The position numbers and the translations under genes are program-made. The notes under the pieces are model-generated. The model was not told the origin of the DNA, searched no databases, and was given only the letters and a program-made list of their open reading frames with translations. Below are positions 1 through 6,494 of a stretch of 7,364 bases of DNA, piece after piece; the first letter of the stretch is position 1; each line of letters opens with the position of its first letter. The stretch comes from Ruminococcus sp. UBA4383 (GTDB lineage Bacteria > Bacillota > Clostridia > Oscillospirales > Ruminococcaceae), in the NCBI GenBank assembly GCA_002389995.1, contig DGRR01000042.1, positions 1 to 7,364 on the forward strand. Direction: 5' to 3'.

Positions 1-378
1 TTTTCAACGCTCGGATTTTTCAATCTTATTTATTTTACATCATTTGCAATAGGACTTTCAATAAATGCATCATCACTTAGAAAATATTTCAAGGACAGCA
101 AATATATAAACACATCACTCAAAAAAATAAAAGATTCAAGCAAAGAGGAAATTTTCGCTGTAATTTTTATATTTGCAGTTATAGTTACATGGATTCTGAT
201 AGTTTCGGGAATTATTCCGCTTGGGTCATCTGTTGCACTGATACTCAACATGATTTTACAGCTTGCACAGACTGCGGACGGATTTCTTCTGGGTGCGGTG
301 ATAATATCGACAGGTATATTTTCAGCGATTTATAAATATATCTGCACTGTACTTGAATATGATACAAAGGAACTGTGA
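1..378 (+). CDS. Partial membrane protein, C-terminal 125 residues, family not recognised
   Basis: The reading frame is open from the first base of the window and ends at TGA 376-378, so the N-terminus lies outside. The visible part holds hydrophobic segments at about residues 1-20, 51-71, 73-88 and 95-115. Between the first and second is a Lys-rich hydrophilic stretch (about 28-50, with KKIKDSSKEE), which by the positive-inside rule is probably cytoplasmic. The protein ends in a short charged tail (YDTKEL). I recognise no motif for a family; a permease-like subunit is possible but unsupported. The stop codon overlaps the Shine-Dalgarno of the serine hydrolase gene that starts 10 bases later, so the two are very likely co-transcribed and perhaps translationally coupled. 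Confidence 0.75.
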   Translation, partial: FSTLGFFNLIYFTSFAIGLSINASSLRKYFKDSKYINTSLKKIKDSSKEEIFAVIFIFAVIVTWILIVSGIIPLGSSVALILNMILQLAQTADGFLLGAVIISTGIFSAIYKYICTVLEYDTKEL

Positions 379-383
379 GGTGG
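378..383 (+). promoter_or_regulatory. Ribosome binding site of the serine hydrolase gene
   Basis: AGGTGG lies 5 bases upstream of ATG 389 and shares its first base with the TGA of the preceding gene. It supports start 389 over the in-frame ATG at 353, which lies inside the upstream gene, has no such site, and would place a hydrophilic extension before the signal peptide. Confidence 0.7.
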
Positions 384-388
384 ATTTT

Positions 389-2236
389 ATGAAATTATTC
401 AGGAAATTAACGGCTGTTCTATGTGTTGGGATTATGTTTTCATGCAGCAGCTTGACCGCAAAAGCTGATGAACTGATACGTCTTCCGTCAGGAAAAAATC
501 TTGATGAATTTATAACGGAAATCGAAGAAAAAAATACTATGAATGATGAAGATGAACCCTCCTTTGCATCTGCGGAAATTGGTGTGTTCAGAGGTGATGA
601 AATTCTTTATACAGGATATTTCGGACAGACTGACATTAAAAACCATATCCCTGCCGATGAAAATTCCGTTTATGAATGGGGCAGTATATCAAAAACTTTT
701 GTATGGGTCAGTGCCATGCAGCTATGGGAAAAGGGTCTGCTTGACCTCGATAAAGATATAAGGGAATATCTCCCCGATGATTTCTTTCAGCATTTGTCAT
801 ATGATGAACCGATTACAATGATGAACCTGATGAACCATAATGCAGGCTGGCAGGAAACTACACGTCCTATTGAAGTTAAAAATGAAAGCGAAGTCCTTCC
901 GCTTAAAGAGGCTTTGCAGGCTATTGAACCTGTGCAGATAAATCCTCCGAATAAGGTTATGGCTTATTCAAATTACGGTGCGGCTGTCGCAGGATATGTT
1001 ATAGAATGTGTATCAGGTATGGATTACTGTGAATATGTTCATAAAAATATCCTCGAACCGCTTGGTATGGAACATACTTCAATAAATCCCACTCACAGCG
1101 ACAATGATTTTGTATATCAGCAGAGAAAACTTTCAAGAAGCTATAAAACAGGCTTCCAGACTATTGACCTCGGAAACAGACTGCATTATATTTCTGCATA
1201 CCCCGCAGGTGCGGCAGCAGGTACTCTCAGCGATTTGATAACCTATGCACAGGCATTTGTAAATGATGATGCACCGCTGTTTGAAAATCCTGAAACGCAG
1301 AAATTTATGTTTGAAGGTACAAGTTTTTACGGTGAATCTGATATTCCGATTTGCTGTCACGGTTTCTGGTGTGATGAATACACCGTCCGCACATACGGTC
1401 ATAACGGTGCAACTAATGCAGGACAGGCTAATATGATGTTTGACCTTGATTCAAAGACAGGTCTTGTCGTACTTGTCAATGAACCTAACGGGAATATATT
1501 TATGGAAGACCCTCAGTATATGGTATTCGGTGAGCTTACCCCTGAAAAGTATAATTTCGGTAAAAATGAAAAAATCAGTTTGAGCGGATATTATCTTCCG
1601 TCAAGGGCAGTTTACAGCGGAATGATGAAGTTTATGCCGTATCTTATGGCAGTTCCCGCAGATGTCATAGGCGAAAATATCAATGATACAGGCAGTAATG
1701 TATTGCAGGCAATACATGACGGACATTTTCAGAAATATGATACGGCTATGATTTTGGGAAACAAAACATCTGACGGTACAGCTTTACAGATATCTTCAGA
1801 GGAATATATAAAAGATAAATTTTATGTACTTAAACTTTTTCTTTTAGTTTTATATTTTATCATCGCCATTGTTTCTCTTTACATGATAAGGATAAGGCAT
1901 AAACTCAAAAAATTCGGCAAATGGCAGAAATATTCGGGTTCAGCAACAGTTTTTTCGGGTCAGGCGGCACAAATCAGTTCTGTAATAATATTTTTGGTAT
2001 CGTTCACATTTTTTTCTGATTACAGCGGCATACCGATTTCAGCCGAAAGAATAACAGGCATTTTACAGATAATATGCATGGCAGTAATGATTATATCCGC
2101 TGTATGCGCTGTTGTATCAATGATGTCAAAAAAGAAAAAACTTCCCTCCCCTTATTATATTATCAGTGCGGCAGGAAGTATTATTTCAGTGATTACAATC
2201 ATATATTTTGAGATGTACAGATTTGAAATTGCATAA
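389..2236 (+). CDS. Serine hydrolase, beta-lactamase/penicillin-binding-protein fold, with four-helix membrane C-terminus
   Basis: This 615-residue protein belongs to the beta-lactamase class C/PBP4*-like serine hydrolase family (Pfam Beta-lactamase type). An N-terminal signal peptide (charged MKLFRK, hydrophobic core, probable cleavage at AKA-DE near residue 26) exports it. The catalytic domain spans about 50-385. It has the nucleophile motif S99-I-S-K102 (context WGSISKTF), the second motif Y193-S-N195 and the third motif H338-N-G340 (context YGHNGATNAG), so the active site looks complete. Four hydrophobic helices follow at about 478-500, 527-543, 555-577 and 589-607, tethering the enzyme with its catalytic domain outside. 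Substrate is not deducible: D-amino-acid peptides of peptidoglycan, beta-lactams or esters are all known for the family. Start 389 was chosen for its AGGTGG site and signal peptide. It follows the upstream membrane gene by 10 bases and ends at a hairpin terminator. A Cys at residue 19 lies in the signal peptide, but the bases of a good lipobox are absent. Confidence 0.9.
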   Translation: MKLFRKLTAVLCVGIMFSCSSLTAKADELIRLPSGKNLDEFITEIEEKNTMNDEDEPSFASAEIGVFRGDEILYTGYFGQTDIKNHIPADENSVYEWGSISKTFVWVSAMQLWEKGLLDLDKDIREYLPDDFFQHLSYDEPITMMNLMNHNAGWQETTRPIEVKNESEVLPLKEALQAIEPVQINPPNKVMAYSNYGAAVAGYVIECVSGMDYCEYVHKNILEPLGMEHTSINPTHSDNDFVYQQRKLSRSYKTGFQTIDLGNRLHYISAYPAGAAAGTLSDLITYAQAFVNDDAPLFENPETQKFMFEGTSFYGESDIPICCHGFWCDEYTVRTYGHNGATNAGQANMMFDLDSKTGLVVLVNEPNGNIFMEDPQYMVFGELTPEKYNFGKNEKISLSGYYLPSRAVYSGMMKFMPYLMAVPADVIGENINDTGSNVLQAIHDGHFQKYDTAMILGNKTSDGTALQISSEEYIKDKFYVLKLFLLVLYFIIAIVSLYMIRIRHKLKKFGKWQKYSGSATVFSGQAAQISSVIIFLVSFTFFSDYSGIPISAERITGILQIICMAVMIISAVCAVVSMMSKKKKLPSPYYIISAAGSIISVITIIYFEMYRFEIA

Positions 2237-2240
2237 AAAA

Positions 2241-2266
2241 ACTCCCGATATGAAAATATCGGGAGT
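2241..2266. terminator. Bidirectional intrinsic terminator between convergent genes
   Basis: ACTCCCGATA (2241-2250) and TATCGGGAGT (2257-2266) form a perfect 10-bp stem with a 6-base loop (TGAAAA). On the plus strand the stem runs into TTTTATTTT; on the minus strand it runs into TTTTTT (complement of 2235-2240). The stop codons of the serine hydrolase and the M23 gene face each other across only 36 bases, so one hairpin serves both. Confidence 0.92.
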
Positions 2267-2272
2267 TTTATT

Positions 2273-3838
2273 TTAAAATTCTGTTATAAGTCCTGCATCA
2301 TAAAGCTGTATGATAGCTGCATCTTTTCCGCTTATGCCCGGTGTACCGTCAACATCTGCATTGTCAAGTGATTCGCCGGCGAGTTTATATTTTGAGCTGT
2401 TTGCCATATATTGGAGTATTGCGACTGCATCTGATATTGAAACTCTTCCGTCAAGATTAGTATCACCTTTAAGAAGTTTATCGCTTACTGTAAGATTTAT
2501 CTGTACAACGTTATACTCATCATCAATTACTGAAATGACAGTTTTTCCGCTTGCAAATGCGGTAATAACGCCTGATGAAGAAACAACGGCAATATTTGTA
2601 TCTCCCGATTTATAGCTAAGTTTTGACTTGCTTGCTTTAATGGTATACTGTTCATTTGGTTTAAGAGTAATATCTGTTTCATCAACAGTAAGCGCAGGAG
2701 TTGGTTCGGTAGTGATTTCAGTAGTTTCGGTAGTTGTGACTGTTGTGGTAGTTGTGGTTGTGGGCTGAGTGGTTGTTTCGGGGACAGTAGTTACAATCAC
2801 GGGATTAATCTTTTCAAGTACCCATATCTGTGAATCTGCGCCTGTTTTAGTGGCTATATTGACATTTGAGCCTGTACCGTTGAGGACAAGGGCTGAGTTA
2901 TAGTAATTATGGAGAATATAGTTTCCTGAAACCTGTTCAAATACCCAGTATTGTGTACCGTCGGTATTTTTTGTATAAACTGTTACATTCGTTCCGTTTG
3001 CAGGTGTATCGGAATAGGGATTTATAACCTTACTGCCTGATTCAGGAGTGATATAGCAGCCGCTTGTTGCATCGCCTGATTTTACGGCAGTTATTTTCAT
3101 TTTATAGTGGCTGTCGTCTTTTTTTTCACCAAGACCGACATTCATTCCGTTGCTGTCCGCACCTGTGACATACATATAAGTATCTGTACCCTTGTTTTTC
3201 AGGTAAAAAGTTCCGAGCGGCGGCAGAACAGGAATAAAATCGCCTTGGTAAGGACCGTTTGCATAGGTTATAAGTCCGCCCTGAGAAGCAGGATTGACGT
3301 TGATTTTTGCAGTAGATGCAGTTGAAGTTCTGACCTCAAAATGGAGATGTTTTCCTGTTGAACAGCCCGAAGAACCCATAGTGGCGATTGCCTGACCTTT
3401 GGTTACTTTGTCGCCGACTTTTACTTTAAGGGAATTTTGTTTAAGGTGTCCGTAATAAAATTGCAGACCGTTACTACCTTCAATTCTTATATAATTTCCG
3501 AAAGTATTCAGATGACCGCAGTCTGTCTTGCCGTGAGTTTTTGCCCAGTCGATATGCGGGCATGAATTTGCCGTAGCCTTTACAACTCCGTCATATGCTG
3601 CATATATGGTATCGTCACCTGATGCATGAATGTCAATACCGCTGTGAGTTCCGCCGTAGCTTGCACTGTAACCGTAGATAAAAGCGATTTTGCAGCCGTT
3701 CTTCACGGGGAAACAGAAATTGTAATCAACAGCTTTTGAAGTAATGTTGTTATTCAACGGCAGGAAAAAAACCTGCAAAAGCATTGCAAAAACAATCATT
3801 ACAGCAGATATGCGTCTTTTTTCCTTAGTTTTCTGCAT
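2273..3838 (-). CDS. Secreted M23 (LytM-type) peptidase with ricin-like, Big2-like and dockerin domains
   Basis: This 521-residue modular extracellular protein opens with a signal peptide (MQKTKEKRR, hydrophobic core 11-28, probable cleavage after SKA at about 36). The M23 zinc endopeptidase domain (about 40-175) has a complete active site: H65-x3-D69 and H166 as zinc ligands, and catalytic H131 (YYGHL) and H164 of the H-L-H motif (GKHLHFEV). Members cut peptide cross-links of peptidoglycan. Residues about 205-345 resemble a ricin-type beta-trefoil/RICIN-like carbohydrate-binding domain (repeated YxLxN... and QxWVxE patterns such as TQYWVFE and SQIWVLE). A Thr/Glu/Pro linker (about 348-381) leads to a bacterial Ig-like Big2-type domain (about 382-452) and a C-terminal type I dockerin (about 456-521). 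The first calcium loop is DTNLDGRVSISD; the second, DVDGTPGISGKD, has Thr at position 5. A dockerin implies docking to a cohesin scaffold rather than free secretion. The gene is monocistronic with its own promoter and a strong AAGGAGG site 8 bases before ATG. Confidence 0.93.
   Translation of the reverse strand: MQKTKEKRRISAVMIVFAMLLQVFFLPLNNNITSKAVDYNFCFPVKNGCKIAFIYGYSASYGGTHSGIDIHASGDDTIYAAYDGVVKATANSCPHIDWAKTHGKTDCGHLNTFGNYIRIEGSNGLQFYYGHLKQNSLKVKVGDKVTKGQAIATMGSSGCSTGKHLHFEVRTSTASTAKINVNPASQGGLITYANGPYQGDFIPVLPPLGTFYLKNKGTDTYMYVTGADSNGMNVGLGEKKDDSHYKMKITAVKSGDATSGCYITPESGSKVINPYSDTPANGTNVTVYTKNTDGTQYWVFEQVSGNYILHNYYNSALVLNGTGSNVNIATKTGADSQIWVLEKINPVIVTTVPETTTQPTTTTTTTVTTTETTEITTEPTPALTVDETDITLKPNEQYTIKASKSKLSYKSGDTNIAVVSSSGVITAFASGKTVISVIDDEYNVVQINLTVSDKLLKGDTNLDGRVSISDAVAILQYMANSSKYKLAGESLDNADVDGTPGISGKDAAIIQLYDAGLITEF
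2696..2797 (-). repeat. Low-complexity Thr-rich linker-coding tract
   Basis: This stretch encodes residues about 348-381 of the M23 protein, dominated by Thr with Glu, Pro and Val (runs such as TTTTTTT). Plus-strand reading shows repeated GTTGTGGTAGTTGTGG-type triplets. It is a flexible, probably O-glycosylated or protease-resistant interdomain linker of the sort common in Ruminococcus and Clostridium cellulosomal proteins. Confidence 0.75.
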
Positions 3839-3846
3839 AAAAAATC

Positions 3847-3853
3847 CCTCCTT
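3847..3853 (-). promoter_or_regulatory. Ribosome binding site of the M23 gene
   Basis: Read on the minus strand, AAGGAGG ends 8 bases before the ATG at 3838-3836. It is a near-perfect anti-16S match and fixes the start of the peptidase gene. Confidence 0.85.
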
Positions 3854-3856
3854 ACT

Positions 3857-3864
3857 GCATATGC
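3857..3864. promoter_or_regulatory. Palindrome GCATATGC in the M23 leader, possible operator
   Basis: This perfect 8-bp palindrome sits between the predicted transcription start (about 3880) and the ribosome binding site (3847-3853). It shares the GCATAT core with the tandem repeat upstream of the -35 box. A protein bound here could block transcription or translation. The evidence is only position and shared core sequence. Confidence 0.25.
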
Positions 3865-3886
3865 GAAAACATATTATTATTATTTA

Positions 3887-3915
3887 ATTATATCACATAT
3901 TATACAAAAAGTCAA
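3887..3915 (-). promoter_or_regulatory. Sigma-A type promoter of the M23 gene
   Basis: On the minus strand TTGACT (complement of 3910-3915) and TATAAT (complement of 3887-3892) are separated by exactly 17 bases (3893-3909). This differs from the housekeeping consensus by one base. Transcription would start near 3880, giving a leader of roughly 40 bases before ATG 3838. The flanks are AT-rich. Confidence 0.85.
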
Positions 3916-3922
3916 ATATATA

Positions 3923-3939
3923 TTGCATATTTGCATATT
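3923..3939. repeat. Tandem 8-bp direct repeat TTGCATAT, possible regulator site
   Basis: TTGCATAT occurs back to back at 3923-3930 and 3931-3938. Seen from the M23 promoter, it begins 7 bases upstream of the -35 box, where an activator would sit. A related palindrome, GCATATGC, lies at 3857-3864 in the predicted leader. The repeat is seen directly; its regulatory role is inference, and AT-rich DNA produces such matches by chance fairly often. Confidence 0.4.
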
Positions 3940-4059
3940 CAAAAATTAGAAAAATTTTCGTAAAATAGTGAGAGAAATACTGGTTTAAGAGTACCAATCT
4001 ATGATACTAAATACTTGAAATTATTTGTAATCACATACAGAAAAGAAAAATATATTTAA
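3940..4059. other. AT-rich intergenic stretch without recognisable gene
   Basis: The divergent gap between the M23 gene and the plus-strand glycosyltransferase unit is about 240 bases. The left part holds the M23 promoter. In this right part all three plus-strand frames carry stops and none shows glycosyltransferase motifs. A TATGAT (4000-4005) resembles a -10 box but has no good -35 at 16-18 bases, so I cannot place a plus-strand promoter with confidence. Confidence 0.5.
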
Positions 4060-4527
4060 GGCTTTGAAATCGAAACGGAAATGAGTATACACGCTATCGA
4101 CAAAAATATGCTCACCGAAAATGTCATCATAAATTACCGTGACAGACCCGAAGGAAGCGAATCAAAATTAAACACATATTCAGACGGCATGAAAGTTCTT
4201 TTCACTATCGCAAAACTCTACAAAAATTACAGACCGTCAAATTTCTTCGGAATAATTTCAGCCATACTCTTTATCATATCATTAATCTTTATCGTTCCTG
4301 TATTTATCCAGTATTTCCAGACAGGACAGGTTGCAAGATTCCCCACACTGATAGTCTGCTGTTTCACATTCACCGCAGCACTCATGTCGCTGTTCTCAGG
4401 TATGATACTGAGTTGCATAATACAGAAAAACCGTCAGGATTTTGAGATATATCTCCACAGTGCCGATGAACGCCTTAAAAATCTGATGACATTACAATCC
4501 AAAGGAGAAAATGTCAATGGAGATTAG
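4060..4527 (+). pseudogene. 5'-truncated GT2 (DPM1/GtrB-like) glycosyltransferase remnant
   Basis: An ATG at 4081 opens a 148-codon frame, but family resemblance starts before it: the in-frame codons 4060-4080 read GFEIETE and continue MSIHAIDKN, a conserved stretch of polyprenyl-phosphate-type GT2 enzymes. An in-frame TAA (4057-4059) sits immediately upstream. Next come the hallmark YRDRPEGSESKLNTYSDG (about residues 19-36 from ATG 4081) and two membrane helices (about 56-79 and 88-112), which form the usual C-terminus of these enzymes. The roughly 200-residue catalytic GT-A domain with its DxD motif is absent from all frames upstream. There is no Shine-Dalgarno before ATG 4081 (only GAAACGGAA), which favours a decayed gene over a real start. 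Intact relatives transfer a sugar from a nucleotide donor to undecaprenyl phosphate. The frame overlaps the following GT-C-like gene, as expected for an ancestral operon. A short membrane protein retained for its own role is a weaker alternative. Confidence 0.75.
4503..4507 (+). promoter_or_regulatory. Ribosome binding site deciding the start of the GT-C-like gene
   Basis: AGGAG lies 9 bases before ATG 4517 but only 3 bases before the in-frame ATG 4511. The spacing favours 4517, although 4511 (adding Met-Ser) cannot be excluded. The site is inside the 3' end of the GT2 remnant, so translation of the two may once have been coupled. Confidence 0.6.
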
Positions 4528-6424
4528 TATAAAAGAAAAGGCAAAAAATATCTTTCAGAAATCAGCCCCCATATTAGCCGCACTGATGTCAGCTTCATCT
4601 TTTGCGATGTTCCTCGATATGGGTACGACAAACTTCATGCTGCTTGTATTTTTTATTCTTCTCGTCCCCATGTACAGGAATGCGTTTAAAATAAGGGACA
4701 GGCGTGTGTTTTTCACTGCACTTGTATGCGGCCTTTTTTATGCGGCGGCGATGTGTTTCTTCAATATAGGCTGGTTTATGTCGATTGAAGAAGGCAGAAT
4801 GAGAAATATTCTCAATCAGGCAATAGGTTTCAGCCTGTTTTTTGTATCAGTAATGATGGTTCTGCTTGACAAGGCAAAAAATATTGAATTTAATCTCAAA
4901 GAAAAAATGCCCACAAGAAAAAGCGTACTGCTTGTATTCTTCATCTCAATGATTTGTACGCTTTTGTGCTGGCTTCCGTATTTTCTCTGGAGATTCCCCG
5001 CAGATATCACAACCGACTCAATCGAACAGATAAATCAGACTGTCGGAAATTATCCGCTTTCAAATCATCACCCGACAGCACATACACTGGTAATAAAATT
5101 CTTCTTCATGCTCGGAAGAAAAATTTTCCCTGACAGCGATACAAAGGCAATAGCTGTATATACAGTATTCCAGCTTCTCGCCTTGTCATCAGCTTTTTCA
5201 TACCTCACAGCCACAATTTACAAGTTCCGCATAAGAAAAACAGTCATGCTGATTGTATGGGCATATTATTCACTTCTCCCGTATCACGGAGTATACAGCA
5301 GTACAATCTGGAAAGATGTCCTTTTCTCAGCATTCATGGTGACTTTTTCAGTCACACTCTGGCGCATACTTGTATCAATAAAAAACAAACAGAAAGAAGT
5401 TCCCGTTTTAGAGGGAATACTCCTCTTTATCAGCGGAATGGGAGTATGTCTTTTCAGGAGCAACGGACTTTACGCATATGTTTTCCTTTTTGTGTTTATA
5501 GTAATTTTTGCAATAAAATGCAGGAAATTTATTTTTTCGGGAATCATATTCGCAGCACTTGTAATATCACTCATAATAAAAGGACCTGTATACGCTTCAA
5601 TGGACGTTATACAGCCCGATACAATAGAATCCCTTTCAATACCTGCACAGCAGATAGCCGCTGTTTTCAGGAATGAAGAAGACCCCCTCACTGATGAACA
5701 GCTTGAACTCCTCAGCAAGGTCGTAGACGTAGAACAGATATCAGACCGCTATATTGCTGATATATCCGACTCAATCAAGAACCTTGTAAGAGAAACTGAC
5801 AATCAGGACTATATCAAGGAGCATAAAGGCGAATTTCTTAAACTCTGGATTGATGTCGGTCTTAAATATCCCGTTGACTATTTGAAGGCTTACCGTGACG
5901 AAACTTACGGCTACTGGTATCCCGATGTCCGCTACTGGGTATATGCAGGCGAATTCAGGTCAGACCACATGGATATAGAACAGAAATCATATATTTCTGA
6001 AAAATTCGGTGAATTTCTTGACAATTGCAGATTTGCATACAAGAAATATTATGTTCTTGGTCTTTTCTGGAGTATCGGCGGTACAATATGGCTGCTTCTG
6101 TTTTCATTCTGCGTGGCAGTTGTCAAGAATAAAAAATCTCTCCTGCTCCCCTATCTTACTGTTATAGGAATATGGCTTACACTCCTTATTGCAACGCCTG
6201 TATTTTCGGAGTTCAGATATGCATATTCAATCTTTTCAACACTCCCGCTTTTCTTTGTAATACCTTTCTTCAACGAAGAAAAATATCCTGTAAAACAGGA
6301 AATCACTGTTACGGAAAATACTGAAAATTCCGAGAATACCGAAGTTACCGAAAATTCTGAGAATGCCGAAATTACCGAAAATTCTGAGAATACAGAAGTT
6401 ACCGAAAAATCAGATGTCAGATAA
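4517..6424 (+). CDS. Polytopic membrane protein, DUF6020/GT-C glycosyltransferase-like
   Basis: This 635-residue integral membrane protein has about a dozen hydrophobic helices (for example 17-33, 37-52, 64-83, 99-117, 136-157, 210-233, 240-256, 266-287, 298-314, 317-333, 338-355, 513-536, 541-560 and 567-585). A large hydrophilic, probably external region lies at about 356-510. After the fifth helix comes an acidic loop PADITTDS (D163, D167), followed by NHHPTAHT (183-190); near the end is SEFRYAY (564-570). This pattern resembles the DUF6020 family. An aspartate in an external loop is typical of GT-C enzymes, which move a sugar from a polyprenyl-phosphate carrier to an acceptor outside the cell. 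The adjacent GT2 remnant is of the type that makes such carriers, supporting this role. Donor and acceptor are unknown. The C-terminal tail (about 586-635), predicted cytoplasmic, is an acidic Thr-Glu-Asn repeat. A hairpin terminator follows the stop codon. Confidence 0.82.
   Translation: MEISIKEKAKNIFQKSAPILAALMSASSFAMFLDMGTTNFMLLVFFILLVPMYRNAFKIRDRRVFFTALVCGLFYAAAMCFFNIGWFMSIEEGRMRNILNQAIGFSLFFVSVMMVLLDKAKNIEFNLKEKMPTRKSVLLVFFISMICTLLCWLPYFLWRFPADITTDSIEQINQTVGNYPLSNHHPTAHTLVIKFFFMLGRKIFPDSDTKAIAVYTVFQLLALSSAFSYLTATIYKFRIRKTVMLIVWAYYSLLPYHGVYSSTIWKDVLFSAFMVTFSVTLWRILVSIKNKQKEVPVLEGILLFISGMGVCLFRSNGLYAYVFLFVFIVIFAIKCRKFIFSGIIFAALVISLIIKGPVYASMDVIQPDTIESLSIPAQQIAAVFRNEEDPLTDEQLELLSKVVDVEQISDRYIADISDSIKNLVRETDNQDYIKEHKGEFLKLWIDVGLKYPVDYLKAYRDETYGYWYPDVRYWVYAGEFRSDHMDIEQKSYISEKFGEFLDNCRFAYKKYYVLGLFWSIGGTIWLLLFSFCVAVVKNKKSLLLPYLTVIGIWLTLLIATPVFSEFRYAYSIFSTLPLFFVIPFFNEEKYPVKQEITVTENTENSENTEVTENSENAEITENSENTEVTEKSDVR
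6320..6400 (+). repeat. Three 27-bp tandem repeats encoding TENSEN[TA]E[VI]
   Basis: Units at 6320-6346, 6347-6373 and 6374-6400 encode TENSENTEV, TENSENAEI and TENSENTEV. Partial units flank them (6311-6319 encoding TEN, and 6401-6409 encoding TEK). Synonymous differences such as TCC/TCT and ACC/ACA show the copies have diverged slightly. They form the acidic C-terminal tail of the GT-C-like protein, beyond its last membrane helix. The whole-codon period keeps the frame if copy number changes. Confidence 0.9.
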
Positions 6425-6429
6425 TATTA

Positions 6430-6454
6430 AAAGACCTTCATAATGAAGGTCTTT
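6430..6454 (+). terminator. Intrinsic terminator of the GT-C-like gene
   Basis: AAAGACCTTCA (6430-6440) pairs perfectly with TGAAGGTCTTT (6444-6454) across a TAA loop and is followed by ATTTTTT. It begins 6 bases after the TAA of the GT-C-like gene. On the opposite strand the stem is followed by only TTTTAAT, so it may also weakly stop transcripts of the convergent receiver-like gene ending at 6495. Confidence 0.9.
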
Positions 6455-6494
6455 ATTTTTTCTGCAATATTTTCATAGTTATCAGACAAAACAA

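Noticed and set aside
353..388. Upstream in-frame ATG at 353 as start of the serine hydrolase
   Set aside because: It lies inside the preceding gene, has no ribosome binding site, and would put 12 hydrophilic residues before a normal signal peptide; ATG 389 has AGGTGG at 5 bases.
1133..1402. Open frame of 89 codons on the minus strand
   Set aside because: It lies wholly opposite the catalytic domain of the serine hydrolase, is rich in Cys/Arg/Ile in no recognisable pattern, and has no ribosome binding site; it is a shadow of the real gene.
3762..3780. Hairpin GCAGG-AAAAAAA-CCTGC near the start of the M23 gene
   Set aside because: It is only a 5-bp stem inside coding sequence for the signal peptide, and its U-tract and position do not suit a terminator or attenuator.
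4000..4020. Possible plus-strand promoter (TATGAT, or TTGAAA as -35)
   Set aside because: TATGAT has only ATACTG at the correct -35 distance, and TTGAAA (4015-4020) has no -10 at 16-18 bases; both are weak enough to be chance in AT-rich DNA.
3840..4080. Insertion sequence or attachment site explaining the loss of the GT2 5' half
   Set aside because: I see no terminal inverted repeats, target duplication or transposase fragment in this interval or at the M23 gene ends.
5257..5676. Open frame of 139 codons on the plus strand in a second frame
   Set aside because: It overlaps the GT-C-like gene, whose frame shows clear membrane helices and family motifs; the alternative product looks random in composition.
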